A stretch of 57,220 bases of DNA from Clostridia bacterium. Lineage in GTDB: Bacteria > Bacillota > Clostridia > Christensenellales > DTU072. Position 1 is the stretch's first letter. The number at the start of each line of letters is the position of its first letter. The notes under the pieces were generated by a model. The model had not been told where the DNA came from. It was given only the letters and a program-made list of their open reading frames with translations, and searched no databases. Positions 6,779 to 14,767 of this stretch are shown piece after piece. The translations under genes and the position numbers were made by a program. The DNA lies in assembly GCA_017504305.1 (NCBI GenBank), contig JAFVRJ010000002.1, positions 1 through 57,220 of the forward strand. The letters are read 5' to 3'.

Positions 6779-7921
6779 TTAGATTTCTTCGTAAGCTCCG
6801 AGGAATACGAACTTATCACAAGTGTTATCAAGCTCGGCAAGTAGGTTTTGAACTTCCTTGCTTTCAACGCAAGCTTCTAAATCGAAGTAGAAAGCGAACT
6901 CGAACGAAGTGTTACTCATGGGGCGCGACTCCAACTTGGTGAGGTTAAGTCCAAGGGAAGCAAAACGGTTAAGAACTTTATTCAAGCTACCAGCTTCGTG
7001 GGGGAGGTTTGCCATGATGCTTATCTTTCTTGCATTCTCATAAACCTTAAGCTTTTTGGCAATAGCGATAAAACGGGTGTAGTTGTTTTCGTTATTTTGG
7101 ACGTTAGGCTCAAGGATGCTCAACGCGTAAAGGTCCTTACAATCATGCGAGGAAATACAAGCGATATCGGTACGCGTAGAGTCGGCTACCATCTCTGCAG
7201 CACGTGCGGTATTGTCAACAACGGTTACTTTTACGTCGCCTAAAGTTCTAATAAATTCAGAACACTGTGCAACGGCTTGCTCGTGAGTGAAAATTTCCTT
7301 AATATCGCCGATTTGGGTACCTGCTTTAGCAAGTAGGTAGTGCTGTATGCGGAGTTTTATACTTCTAACAATATAGAAATTATGCTTGCGCATAAGATCA
7401 TAAACGGCGTTAACCGAGCCGGCGTTACTATTCTCAATTGGCAATACGCCGTAGTCGCACAATCCCTTTTCAACCGCCTTAAATACTGCATCCCAATCTT
7501 TGAAATACATTATATCCGCTATGGGGAACAATCTATCTGCAGCAATTTGCGAATACGCACCGGCAACGCCTTGACAAGCAACGCAAGCAGTCGTAGGGAA
7601 CTTATCGACACCTTCTGCAAGAGCATTTTTAAGGGCGGTGATTGCACTCGACTCTATCTCAACAAATCTTGTTTGATATGCCTTGCTGGTATTAAATAAG
7701 GTTTCGAATACTTGCTTTGCATATAGCTTTACGTCTTCCGGCATTTCCTTTGTAACGCGGTTGATAATTTGACGCTCACGGTTAGCATCGCCTACGCAAA
7801 GCTTCTTTTCTTGCTTATACTCGCCAATAGCTTTAGCAATTTGCATGCGCTTTTCGTATAAGCTTGCAATGCTATCGTCTATCGCATTTATTTCGTTCCT
7901 AAGCTCGTTAATGTCCTTCAT
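6779..7921 (-). CDS. pheA: Bifunctional chorismate mutase/prephenate dehydratase
   Basis: The 380-residue protein joins three domains: an AroQ-type chorismate mutase (about 1-90), prephenate dehydratase (about 105-285, with VACQGVAGAYSQ and PIENSNAGSV) and a C-terminal ACT domain (about 295-375, with ESRP) that binds phenylalanine. It converts chorismate to phenylpyruvate, the branch leading to phenylalanine. The ATG at 7921 follows GGAGG by 6 bases, so the longer upstream reading is rejected. Control is unusually clear: upstream lie a Phe-rich leader peptide and mutually exclusive hairpins (transcription attenuation), in addition to feedback through ACT. Confidence 0.95.
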   Translation of the reverse strand: MKDINELRNEINAIDDSIASLYEKRMQIAKAIGEYKQEKKLCVGDANRERQIINRVTKEMPEDVKLYAKQVFETLFNTSKAYQTRFVEIESSAITALKNALAEGVDKFPTTACVACQGVAGAYSQIAADRLFPIADIMYFKDWDAVFKAVEKGLCDYGVLPIENSNAGSVNAVYDLMRKHNFYIVRSIKLRIQHYLLAKAGTQIGDIKEIFTHEQAVAQCSEFIRTLGDVKVTVVDNTARAAEMVADSTRTDIACISSHDCKDLYALSILEPNVQNNENNYTRFIAIAKKLKVYENARKISIMANLPHEAGSLNKVLNRFASLGLNLTKLESRPMSNTSFEFAFYFDLEACVESKEVQNLLAELDNTCDKFVFLGAYEEI

Positions 7922-7939
7922 GATAACCTCCGTAAATAT

Positions 7940-7992
7940 AAAAAACCGCACTCTCGTGCGGTAAATAGCTTAATTATAAATATTGCCGCACG
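7940..7992 (-). promoter_or_regulatory. pheA attenuator: antiterminator and terminator
   Basis: On the minus strand ACCGCAC (7962-7956 region) pairs with GTGCGGT (7951-7945) to make a 7-bp hairpin followed by at least five T, a terminator. The same 5' arm can instead pair with CGTGCGGC at 7992-7985, which lies only five bases past the leader stop codon. A ribosome stalled on Phe codons leaves this upstream segment free to form the antiterminator; a ribosome at the stop covers it and termination follows. Confidence 0.85.
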
Positions 7993-7997
7993 AAAAA

Positions 7998-8063
7998 TTA
8001 TACTTTATTGCTAAAGCTAAAAAAGTAAAAGAATCCAAATGCGTTAAAGTTATTATTTTTCAT
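7998..8063 (-). CDS. pheL: Phenylalanine-rich leader peptide of pheA
   Basis: A 21-codon ORF starts at 8063 and stops at 7998. It has seven Phe codons plus one Tyr, most of them in the run FNAFGFFYFFSF. It lies directly between a strong promoter and the attenuator of pheA. It should be translated only to sense charged tRNA-Phe, not to make a functional product. No ribosome site is present; the -10 box ends seven bases before the ATG, so the leader is probably translated from the 5' end of the mRNA. Confidence 0.85.
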   Translation of the reverse strand: MKNNNFNAFGFFYFFSFSNKV

Positions 8064-8070
8064 GTAAGAA

Positions 8071-8099
8071 AGTATAAACCTCGCTAAATACTTTGTCAA
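8071..8099 (-). promoter_or_regulatory. Promoter of pheL-pheA
   Basis: TTGACA (8099-8094) and TATACT (8076-8071) are separated by 17 bp. Transcription should start at or within two bases of the leader ATG at 8063. Confidence 0.85.
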
Positions 8100-8120
8100 T
8101 AGCTTTTTATAATTTTACCC

Positions 8121-8149
8121 TTGCCTATATCGCAATTATATTGTAATAT
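8121..8149 (+). promoter_or_regulatory. Promoter of the DUF4345-like gene
   Basis: TTGCCT (8121-8126) and TAATAT (8144-8149) with 17 bp between them; TAGGAGG follows at about 8156. Confidence 0.55.
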
Positions 8150-8170
8150 AACTTGTAGGAGGATGTTATC

Positions 8171-8593
8171 ATGCTTGAAATTATTTCTCAAAATATCGCT
8201 GCAACCGTTGCTACCATCGGTCTTTGTATTTACTTCTTCGGCACCGCCGTAGTTTTTATCTTAAATCCCGTCAAATCTGCCGAAAAATACTCAATGAAGC
8301 CTAAAGATGAGGCCGGCGTGACCGAAATCCGCGTATACTACGGTGGTATTTCTTTTGCTCTCGGCTTATTCCTTGCTATACTTGCATTTGTGTTCGGCAA
8401 GCCCTTCTATTCCTTGATCGGAGGTCTTATTTTTAGCAATACCGTATTCTTCACCCGTTTTGCCTTCACTTTTGTCGACAAGGGCTGGAAGTGTGCATAC
8501 ACCAAACTCGCAATACCTGCAGAGTTTGCGTTTATAATTGCATTATGGGTTTGCTTTATTATTTCGGTTGTAGTTGAGGGTGCTCTCGCTTAA
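8171..8593 (+). CDS. Four-helix membrane protein, DUF4345-like
   Basis: The 140-residue protein has four hydrophobic segments (about residues 10-32, 53-74, 80-102 and 115-136) and the sequence EIRVYYGGISFALG, characteristic of the DUF4345 family. Function is unknown. A good AGGAGG site precedes the ATG. Its stop codon overlaps that of the convergent TSUP gene (shared TTAA), with no terminator between them. Confidence 0.7.
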   Translation: MLEIISQNIAATVATIGLCIYFFGTAVVFILNPVKSAEKYSMKPKDEAGVTEIRVYYGGISFALGLFLAILAFVFGKPFYSLIGGLIFSNTVFFTRFAFTFVDKGWKCAYTKLAIPAEFAFIIALWVCFIISVVVEGALA

Positions 8594-9396
8594 ACGATTA
8601 AAGCGTACTTAACAATATTATAAATACACAATCCAACGATTATAATTTGGGCGCATAGGAAACATATCTTTGCGCCTTTTTCTGAAATCTTTTTTGTAAC
8701 AAACCTTCCGATAAACGCACCGGCAACGCTCGCAACAACAACAAATATAAGAATCGGTACGTTGAATATACCAAATCCCCCTTCTATCGTCATCGTGATA
8801 ATTTTGGTCGCTTGCGAAAAAATAATGATTGCAAGACTGCATATCGATGCGGTCTTCATGCCGTAGCCGAATAAGAAAATAATGACCGCTACGTTCATGG
8901 GGCCTCCGCCGATGCCAAGGAAGCTTGATATGATACCAAGGAATAGCCCTGCAACGACTGCAATAATCTTGCTTTTCGAGTTAAGTGACTTGGGTTTTTG
9001 CGATGCGTTCATGTAGATTATGATAAATACCATAACCGTAATCAAAACACAATTTTGACAAATCTTAACTATAGCGTCGCTCGAGCTTGCGGTAATCAAA
9101 CCAAAAACCAAGTTACCTAAATATCCGCCCACTATCGAGCCGAGCGCCATAAATAAAATTATAACGTAATCAGGCTTTTCCTCCCCCTCTTTTTTCTTTG
9201 CAAGTAGCTTGAGCGCCACCGAAACGAGGGACATCGTAAATACGCTACAAGAAGTAACTACCGCAATTTGGCTTGCGTTATACTCGCCGATAAGATCGAA
9301 CGAGGGCTTCATAATAACACCGCCACCCATGCCGGATATTGCTCCGAGGGTGGTGGCGAATAACGTAATTAAGACGTAGATGATAATGTTAAGCAT
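8590..9396 (-). CDS. TSUP/TauE-SafE family membrane transporter
   Basis: The 268-residue protein has about eight membrane segments arranged as two repeats, each with a Gly-rich motif (SGMGGGVIMKP near residue 25 and LGIGGGPMNV near 163) typical of the sulfite/sulfonate exporter family. The transported anion is not evident. It is the last gene of the GH20 operon: its ATG overlaps the stop of the aminotransferase gene (TAATG), so the two are translationally coupled. Confidence 0.85.
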   Translation of the reverse strand: MLNIIIYVLITLFATTLGAISGMGGGVIMKPSFDLIGEYNASQIAVVTSCSVFTMSLVSVALKLLAKKKEGEEKPDYVIILFMALGSIVGGYLGNLVFGLITASSSDAIVKICQNCVLITVMVFIIIYMNASQKPKSLNSKSKIIAVVAGLFLGIISSFLGIGGGPMNVAVIIFLFGYGMKTASICSLAIIIFSQATKIITMTIEGGFGIFNVPILIFVVVASVAGAFIGRFVTKKISEKGAKICFLCAQIIIVGLCIYNIVKYALIV

Positions 9397-10580
9397 TATT
9401 TATAACTTTCGATTAACTCCTTAAAAGCGGGTAGCGAACGCTTAATCATATCGTAAGATACGCAATAGGAAATACGGCAGTATCCGGGTGCGCCAAAGGT
9501 GTCGCCGGGCACTATAAGTAAACCGAGTTGCTTTGCTCTATCGCAGAACTTATTGGCATCGTCTTCAAGAGCTTTAACAAACAAATAGAAAGCTCCGTCC
9601 GGATGGATGCAAGTATAACCGTAACTGCAAAGAGTATCATAAATTAAGTCGCGGTTTTTGCGGTACTGCTCAATGTCGGGAGTAGCTCTTAAGCACTTTT
9701 CAACAACACGTTGCATAAGGCTCGGTGCGCATACGTAACCAAGTGCACGTCCTGCTCCGCAAACCGCTGCGTATATATCCCTTTCCTCTTGTAGCTTGTC
9801 GGATAAAGCTATATAGCCTATACGCTCGCCGGGGAGTGATAAGGACTTGGAGTAAGAGTAACATACTATGGTGTTATCGTAGTAGTTCATAAGGTACGGA
9901 ACTTTGACGTCACCATACACGAGCTCTCTATATGGTTCATCCGAAATAAGATAAATCGGGTGACCGTATTCTTTACTTTTGTTATCCAAAATGGCGGTTA
10001 AACCTTTAATAGTATCCTCGGTATAAACAACGCCTGATGGGTTGTTTGGGGAATTAAGTATAACGCCTTTGGTGCGCGCATTGATGGCTTTTTCGAACTC
10101 AACAAGGTCTACTTGGAAGTCGTCTTGCTTGATGGGTACAACCTTCAACGTGCCTCCCGTAGCTTCAGTAAAAACGGTATACTCGGGGAAGAACGGTGCA
10201 ACCGTTACAAACTCGTCGTTACCTTCGTTCAATGCCCTTAAGGTTATACATAACGATGCAGCGGCACCTACCGTCATGTAGATGCTATCTGCGTTTAGCT
10301 TGCGACCAAAACGCTCGTTAATATAGTCGGCAATAGCCTTTCTGACGTTAAAGTCGCCTTGTGCTGAAGTATAACCGTGCAAAGCACAACTATCCATATT
10401 GGTAACAAGATCTTTAATCGCCTCATTGACGCAATCGGGTGCAGGAACGTTGGGGTTGCCGAGTGAAAAATCGTATACCTTGTCTGCACCTACTTCTTGT
10501 GCGCGTTTTTTACCAAATTCAAACAACTCTCTGATAACGGAACGAACGCTTCCAAGATGATGCATCTTTTTATTGTACAT
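9396..10580 (-). CDS. PLP-dependent class I/II aminotransferase
   Basis: The 394-residue protein is a fold-type I aminotransferase. FSLGNPNVPAPD lies near residue 43, the PLP lysine is in YSYSKSLSLPGERIGY (about 245), and SPNNPSG (about 176) contacts the cofactor. Such proteins are often annotated as aspartate aminotransferase; the amino donor here is not certain. It lies 8 bp after galE and overlaps the TSUP gene by a stop/start. Confidence 0.85.
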   Translation of the reverse strand: MYNKKMHHLGSVRSVIRELFEFGKKRAQEVGADKVYDFSLGNPNVPAPDCVNEAIKDLVTNMDSCALHGYTSAQGDFNVRKAIADYINERFGRKLNADSIYMTVGAAASLCITLRALNEGNDEFVTVAPFFPEYTVFTEATGGTLKVVPIKQDDFQVDLVEFEKAINARTKGVILNSPNNPSGVVYTEDTIKGLTAILDNKSKEYGHPIYLISDEPYRELVYGDVKVPYLMNYYDNTIVCYSYSKSLSLPGERIGYIALSDKLQEERDIYAAVCGAGRALGYVCAPSLMQRVVEKCLRATPDIEQYRKNRDLIYDTLCSYGYTCIHPDGAFYLFVKALEDDANKFCDRAKQLGLLIVPGDTFGAPGYCRISYCVSYDMIKRSLPAFKELIESYK

Positions 10581-10588
10581 AGTTACTC

Positions 10589-11581
10589 CTATCTATTCTT
10601 TTGGAAGTTCCAAAGGTCACGACACATATCGTCGAGATTGCGTTTTGCCGTCCAGTTAAGTTCCTTTGCAGCCTTATCGGGGCAAGCGTAGCAAGTTGCG
10701 ATATCGCCCGCACGACGAGGAGCGATCTTATAAGCTACTTCGTGTCCGCAAGCCTTTTCAAACGCCTTTACCATATCGAGTACAGAGTATCCAACACCCG
10801 TACCGAGGTTAACAGCATCTACACCATAATTGGTGATGTTTTCAAGAGCTGCAAGGTGGCCTTCAGCAAGATCCATTACGTGGATGTAATCGCGAACACC
10901 GGTGCCGTCGGGAGTGTCGTAATCGTTACCGAATACGTTAAGGTAAGGTAAGATTCCGTGAGCAACCTTTGCTACGTAAGGCATCAAGTTGTTGGGGATA
11001 CCTTTAGGATCTTCGCCTATCAAGCCACTTTCGTGTGCGCCGACGGGGTTAAAGTAACGGAGAAGAAGAATATTCCACTCGTTATCAGCTGCGTATACGT
11101 CACGCAAAATGTTCTCAATCATCAATTTGGTTGCACCGTAAGGATTGGTGGTGGAAAGATGGCAAGCTTCATCGATCGGGAGTCTTTCAGGAGTACCGTA
11201 AACAGTTGCGGATGAGCTGAAAACCAATTTCTTTACGTTGAATTTAGCCATCGTCTCGATGAGCGAAAGGGTAGAAACAAGGTTGTTGCGATAATAGAGC
11301 ATGGGTTTAGCACAGCTCTCGCCAACCGCCTTTAATCCTGCAAAGTGAATAACTGCATAGATATCGTTTTCGCTAAAAATCTTTTCGAGGATATCTTTGT
11401 CGCAAACGTCGCCTTCGTAGAAAGTGATTTGCTTACCGGTTATTTTTTCTACGTTACGAACTGCATCGATGTTGCTATTGGAAAAATTATCAACTGCAAC
11501 TACTTCGTAACCGGCATTAAGCAACGCTACGTTAGTGTGACTTGCAATATAACCTGCTCCGCCTGTAACCAAAATTTTCAT
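10589..11581 (-). CDS. galE: UDP-glucose 4-epimerase
   Basis: The 330-residue enzyme is a short-chain dehydrogenase-fold epimerase. It has the NAD motif TGGAGYIASH (7-16), the Ser of FSSSATVYG and the catalytic YGATK (about 149-153). It interconverts UDP-glucose and UDP-galactose, and often the N-acetyl forms. The ATG at 11581 follows AAGGAGAC, so the longer reading to 11647 is rejected. With the NahK-like kinase and GH20 upstream it fits the lacto-N-biose/galacto-N-biose route, where GalE recycles UDP-sugars. Confidence 0.95.
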   Translation of the reverse strand: MKILVTGGAGYIASHTNVALLNAGYEVVAVDNFSNSNIDAVRNVEKITGKQITFYEGDVCDKDILEKIFSENDIYAVIHFAGLKAVGESCAKPMLYYRNNLVSTLSLIETMAKFNVKKLVFSSSATVYGTPERLPIDEACHLSTTNPYGATKLMIENILRDVYAADNEWNILLLRYFNPVGAHESGLIGEDPKGIPNNLMPYVAKVAHGILPYLNVFGNDYDTPDGTGVRDYIHVMDLAEGHLAALENITNYGVDAVNLGTGVGYSVLDMVKAFEKACGHEVAYKIAPRRAGDIATCYACPDKAAKELNWTAKRNLDDMCRDLWNFQKNR

Positions 11582-11592
11582 ATTATGTCTCC

Positions 11593-12129
11593 TTATTGGG
11601 TAATTGTTAACTTTATAAAACGCTCGGGACGATGGAAGGTTGCACACTCCGTAGGACTCAAGGCGTATAAATTGAGGTGTTCGCCTTGGAAGTCTTGCCT
11701 ATAGAGATTAAAGTAACAATCTTCTTTATCCCAGCCGAGCTCTACTAAATTTTTAAAGGGTATAAGCCACTCCGAACGCCAACCACCTTCTACAAGCTCG
11801 GTGTTAGCGCTAAATGGACAATTAGCGACGTAATCGATATCAATGCCGTCCTCAAGCTTTGTTACTATAGCCGCGTATTGTACTCCGTCGGGATTTACTT
11901 CAAGCTCCAAATAACGGCGCCTATCCCCAAGAGTAATCATTAATTCAACGGTATCGCCCTCGTATAATTTATCGTTATACGATAACCCCTTCGAAATTAT
12001 AGCACTGTCTTTAGAAATAAACAACAATTTGAGGGCATCCTCTTCCAAAGAACAATAAACAATCGTCTTGTTAAAAGGCTTACCCCCAAGGTTATCTTTT
12101 AAATGCGCCGTAAAAAGCAATTTTCCCAT
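11593..12129 (-). CDS. CBM9-like carbohydrate-binding domain protein
   Basis: The 178-residue protein resembles the family 9-like carbohydrate-binding fold: VELMITLGD, YLELEVNPDG (about 77-86) and the late FNLYRQD. There is no signal peptide, so it appears to be cytoplasmic. It starts one base after the kinase stop and is followed by galE. A role in sugar or cell-wall fragment binding is inferred from the family and operon. Confidence 0.65.
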   Translation of the reverse strand: MGKLLFTAHLKDNLGGKPFNKTIVYCSLEEDALKLLFISKDSAIISKGLSYNDKLYEGDTVELMITLGDRRRYLELEVNPDGVQYAAIVTKLEDGIDIDYVANCPFSANTELVEGGWRSEWLIPFKNLVELGWDKEDCYFNLYRQDFQGEHLNLYALSPTECATFHRPERFIKLTITQ

Positions 12130-12130
12130 T

Positions 12131-13216
12131 TTATTTTAAATATTTTTGAACGATGGCATCCATTTCTTCAAACTTAGCTTCCATACCCTCTACAAGTTTC
12201 ATTTGAGTACGGCAACGGTCAAGGTTATGACCGGCACGATGAGTTCTAAAGTAATGGTCACCTTCAAGGTAATCGGTTAAGAATCTCATACCACACTCAT
12301 ACGTCATCAAGATCGCTCCAAAAGCAAGATTTTCCTTCTCACACTCGGTAAGGCGGTCGCCTACTTCACCGACAAAGCCTTTAACGTATGCTTCAAATAA
12401 TTCAAGTGAAAACTCTACTTTGGTTAGGTCTTTTTCATCCTCTGCGCCTGTAGTCGCCCCTGAACGGATGCTATCGCCAAAGTCAAACAAGATGCTACCT
12501 TTCATTACGGTATCGAGATCGATAACAGCAACTGGCTCAAGCTTCTCAACGTTAACTAAAACGTTATTTAGTTTGGTATCGTTGTGGGTAACGCGCATAG
12601 GGATTTCGCCAGACGCCATAAGGTCGAGTACCGCCGAGCAATACTTCTTGCGAGCATAGAACCAATCAACTTCATCCATAACGCTTGCAAGACGGTTTTC
12701 GACGTCCTCTTTAACTGCTTTTTCAAAGTTTTCAAAACGCCAAACCGTGTTGTGGAAGTTAGCTATAGGATCCTTTAGTGTTTCAGCAGGATACCCATCA
12801 AGCATCTTTTGGAATCTGCCAAAGCCTACTGCAGATACTGCAAATTGCTCGGGCGTAGCACGAGTTTCAATGCTTATACCACCATATACAAAATTGTATA
12901 AACGGAAGTATCCCGTCTCATCAGATCCCCAATACTTTTTACCATCCTTAGTAGGAATAACACTCAAAGCATTGTCGGTGGGTTCACCGGCAAGACGCAT
13001 TTTTTCCTTGATGTATTCCGTAACACCAACGATATTGCTCATTAATCCGTCAACGTCTTTGAACACCTTGTTGTTAATTTTTTGTAGTATATAGTATTTA
13101 CCATTAGCATCAGTTACGCGATAGGTATCGTTAATGTGTCCACAACCATATCTCTCCGCCTCAACGATTTCTGATTGTACGTCAAATAAATTTGCTATCT
13201 TAAGTATCTCAACCAT
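12131..13216 (-). CDS. nahK: N-acetylhexosamine 1-kinase-like phosphotransferase
   Basis: The 361-residue protein belongs to the aminoglycoside phosphotransferase superfamily. It shows YGCGHINDTYRV (phosphate loop, about 23-34), the catalytic THNDTKLNNVLV (about 208) and the metal site IDLDTVMKG. Length and the GHINDTY motif match NahK of the lacto-N-biose pathway (about 359 residues), which phosphorylates GlcNAc or GalNAc at C1. GH20 upstream and galE downstream support this. The sugar uridylyltransferase partner is not in the window. Confidence 0.75.
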   Translation of the reverse strand: MVEILKIANLFDVQSEIVEAERYGCGHINDTYRVTDANGKYYILQKINNKVFKDVDGLMSNIVGVTEYIKEKMRLAGEPTDNALSVIPTKDGKKYWGSDETGYFRLYNFVYGGISIETRATPEQFAVSAVGFGRFQKMLDGYPAETLKDPIANFHNTVWRFENFEKAVKEDVENRLASVMDEVDWFYARKKYCSAVLDLMASGEIPMRVTHNDTKLNNVLVNVEKLEPVAVIDLDTVMKGSILFDFGDSIRSGATTGAEDEKDLTKVEFSLELFEAYVKGFVGEVGDRLTECEKENLAFGAILMTYECGMRFLTDYLEGDHYFRTHRAGHNLDRCRTQMKLVEGMEAKFEEMDAIVQKYLK

Positions 13217-13218
13217 AT

Positions 13219-14685
13219 CTATCTCCTCTTGGAAAGCTTTTCGATTTTTGCGTTAGTTATAACGTTTTGGAGTCCACCCCAATAAAGGACCCTTCTTGCC
13301 CACCATAAATTAAGAGCAAGTTTTATTAATCCTTTGGGTTCATATTTGCATTTGGGAGTATTCTTTACACCATAGCGAGCAAGAACTGCACGATGAGTTT
13401 TTAGCGCCTCGATAAAATCATCATAGCTACCGCTACCGTTCCAAATACCCTCTGCAACTGCCAAAAGTCTCGGGAAAGCTCTGCGCTTAAGAACCTTCAT
13501 GTTAGGAACAAGCTCGGACCACATGCAAGTTTCGGCACCGATGAAGTTATTTCTATTCATACCGTCAAAGCAAGGTTTATGCTCGTATACTCGCTTGAGC
13601 CCGTTAATCGAATAAGGCAAATCAAGATAGTACGGCTCGCAACAAGAAACAATTACCTTACGACCATTGTTAACCTCCTTAACAAGGTCTTCTTCTTTTA
13701 ATCCACCTTGCCAGTATTGCCAGATAACATCTTTATCAATTAGCCCGGTGATCTCTGTCTCATTCCACATGATAACCTTTTTACCTAAAGTCTTAAGATA
13801 AGATGCGAGCTCGTTCATAAAGTGGGCTTGATACTCCACCCAATTTTTGCAACCGAGCGCTTCATACTTTGCTTTACAATACGGGCAATGCGACCATCTG
13901 TGCGAAGGAACCTCATCACCGCCGATGTGGAAGTACTCGTCTGTAAAAATTTCCGCTAACTCTTTTAAAACGTCTTTAATTAAACTGACAGTTGTTTCCT
14001 TGCCGATACAAGCAACTTCATATTTAACGCCGAAGTTTTCAGCAACTTTAACGCCATCGCCGTAACAACCAAGCTCCGGATATGCAGCTACCGCAGATTG
14101 AAAGTGTCCGGGGAGGTCGACTTCGGGTATAACAATTATATTGCGTGAGTGCGCATAATCCACAATGCGCTTAAGATCCTCTTGAGTATAGTAACCTGTA
14201 TGCTTGCGTAATTTAAACAATGTTCTGTATCTAACGCTACCGATTTCCGCAATTTTAGGATGCGACTTAATTTCCACGCGCCATCCTTGATCGTCAGTTA
14301 AATGTAAGTGTAAAGCATTAAACTTATACTCCGCCATAAAGTCGATTTGTTCAAACACTTCTTCAACGGTAAAAAAGTAACGGCTTACGTCCAACATATA
14401 ACCACGATAATTTATGCTTGGCTCATCTTCTACTTGCATTGCATCGATAGTACCGTCGCAAGTTGACAAAAGTTGTTCAAGAGATTTAATTGCATAAGCT
14501 TTTGAAACTTCACTGCCGTAACTAATCTTTGCGCCGTCTACCCCTATCGTTAGTACGTAGCTTTCTTGTGAAAGCGTAGTATCAAGTATTGCTTCTTGGA
14601 GTACCGCTTGAGCGTTATCGCCCGCCTTGACAACGTAGGGAGCTTGATCTAATTTTATTATTCTTTGTGGTTTAGGTATAATCAT
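13219..14685 (-). CDS. GH20 beta-N-acetylhexosaminidase
   Basis: The 488-residue protein has an N-terminal GH20b-like domain (about 1-85) and a catalytic barrel (about 86-420). LHLHLTDDQGWR and the catalytic pair HIGGDEV (Asp-Glu, about 259-260) are intact. It should release terminal GlcNAc or GalNAc from oligosaccharides, or act as a lacto-N-biosidase. No signal peptide is seen, so substrates probably enter the cell first. It heads a six-gene operon, and its promoter places the transcription start at the ATG (leaderless). Confidence 0.9.
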   Translation of the reverse strand: MIIPKPQRIIKLDQAPYVVKAGDNAQAVLQEAILDTTLSQESYVLTIGVDGAKISYGSEVSKAYAIKSLEQLLSTCDGTIDAMQVEDEPSINYRGYMLDVSRYFFTVEEVFEQIDFMAEYKFNALHLHLTDDQGWRVEIKSHPKIAEIGSVRYRTLFKLRKHTGYYTQEDLKRIVDYAHSRNIIVIPEVDLPGHFQSAVAAYPELGCYGDGVKVAENFGVKYEVACIGKETTVSLIKDVLKELAEIFTDEYFHIGGDEVPSHRWSHCPYCKAKYEALGCKNWVEYQAHFMNELASYLKTLGKKVIMWNETEITGLIDKDVIWQYWQGGLKEEDLVKEVNNGRKVIVSCCEPYYLDLPYSINGLKRVYEHKPCFDGMNRNNFIGAETCMWSELVPNMKVLKRRAFPRLLAVAEGIWNGSGSYDDFIEALKTHRAVLARYGVKNTPKCKYEPKGLIKLALNLWWARRVLYWGGLQNVITNAKIEKLSKRR

Positions 14686-14691
14686 AAAAAT

Positions 14692-14720
14692 ATGTTAACA
14701 TATTTTATAAATATTTTCAA
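14692..14720 (-). promoter_or_regulatory. Leaderless promoter of the GH20 operon
   Basis: TTGAAA (14720-14715) and TAACAT (14697-14692) with 17 bp between; the -10 box ends six bases before the ATG at 14685 and no ribosome site exists. Confidence 0.6.
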
Positions 14721-14732
14721 TGCTATTGTATA

Positions 14733-14761
14733 TAGACAAACAATTTTTATAATGATATAAT
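14733..14761 (+). promoter_or_regulatory. Leaderless promoter of the radical SAM gene
   Basis: TAGACA (14733-14738) and TATAAT (14756-14761) with 17 bp between; six bases (CTTTTC) separate the -10 box from the ATG at 14768. Confidence 0.75.
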
Positions 14762-14767
14762 CTTTTC

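Noticed and set aside
7940..8099. T-box leader before pheA
   Set aside because: No T-box sequence or specifier stem is present; a Phe-rich leader ORF with alternative hairpins explains the region better.
8590..8593. Overlapping convergent stop codons sharing TTAA
   Set aside because: Noted as a tight gene end without terminator, but such overlaps are common.
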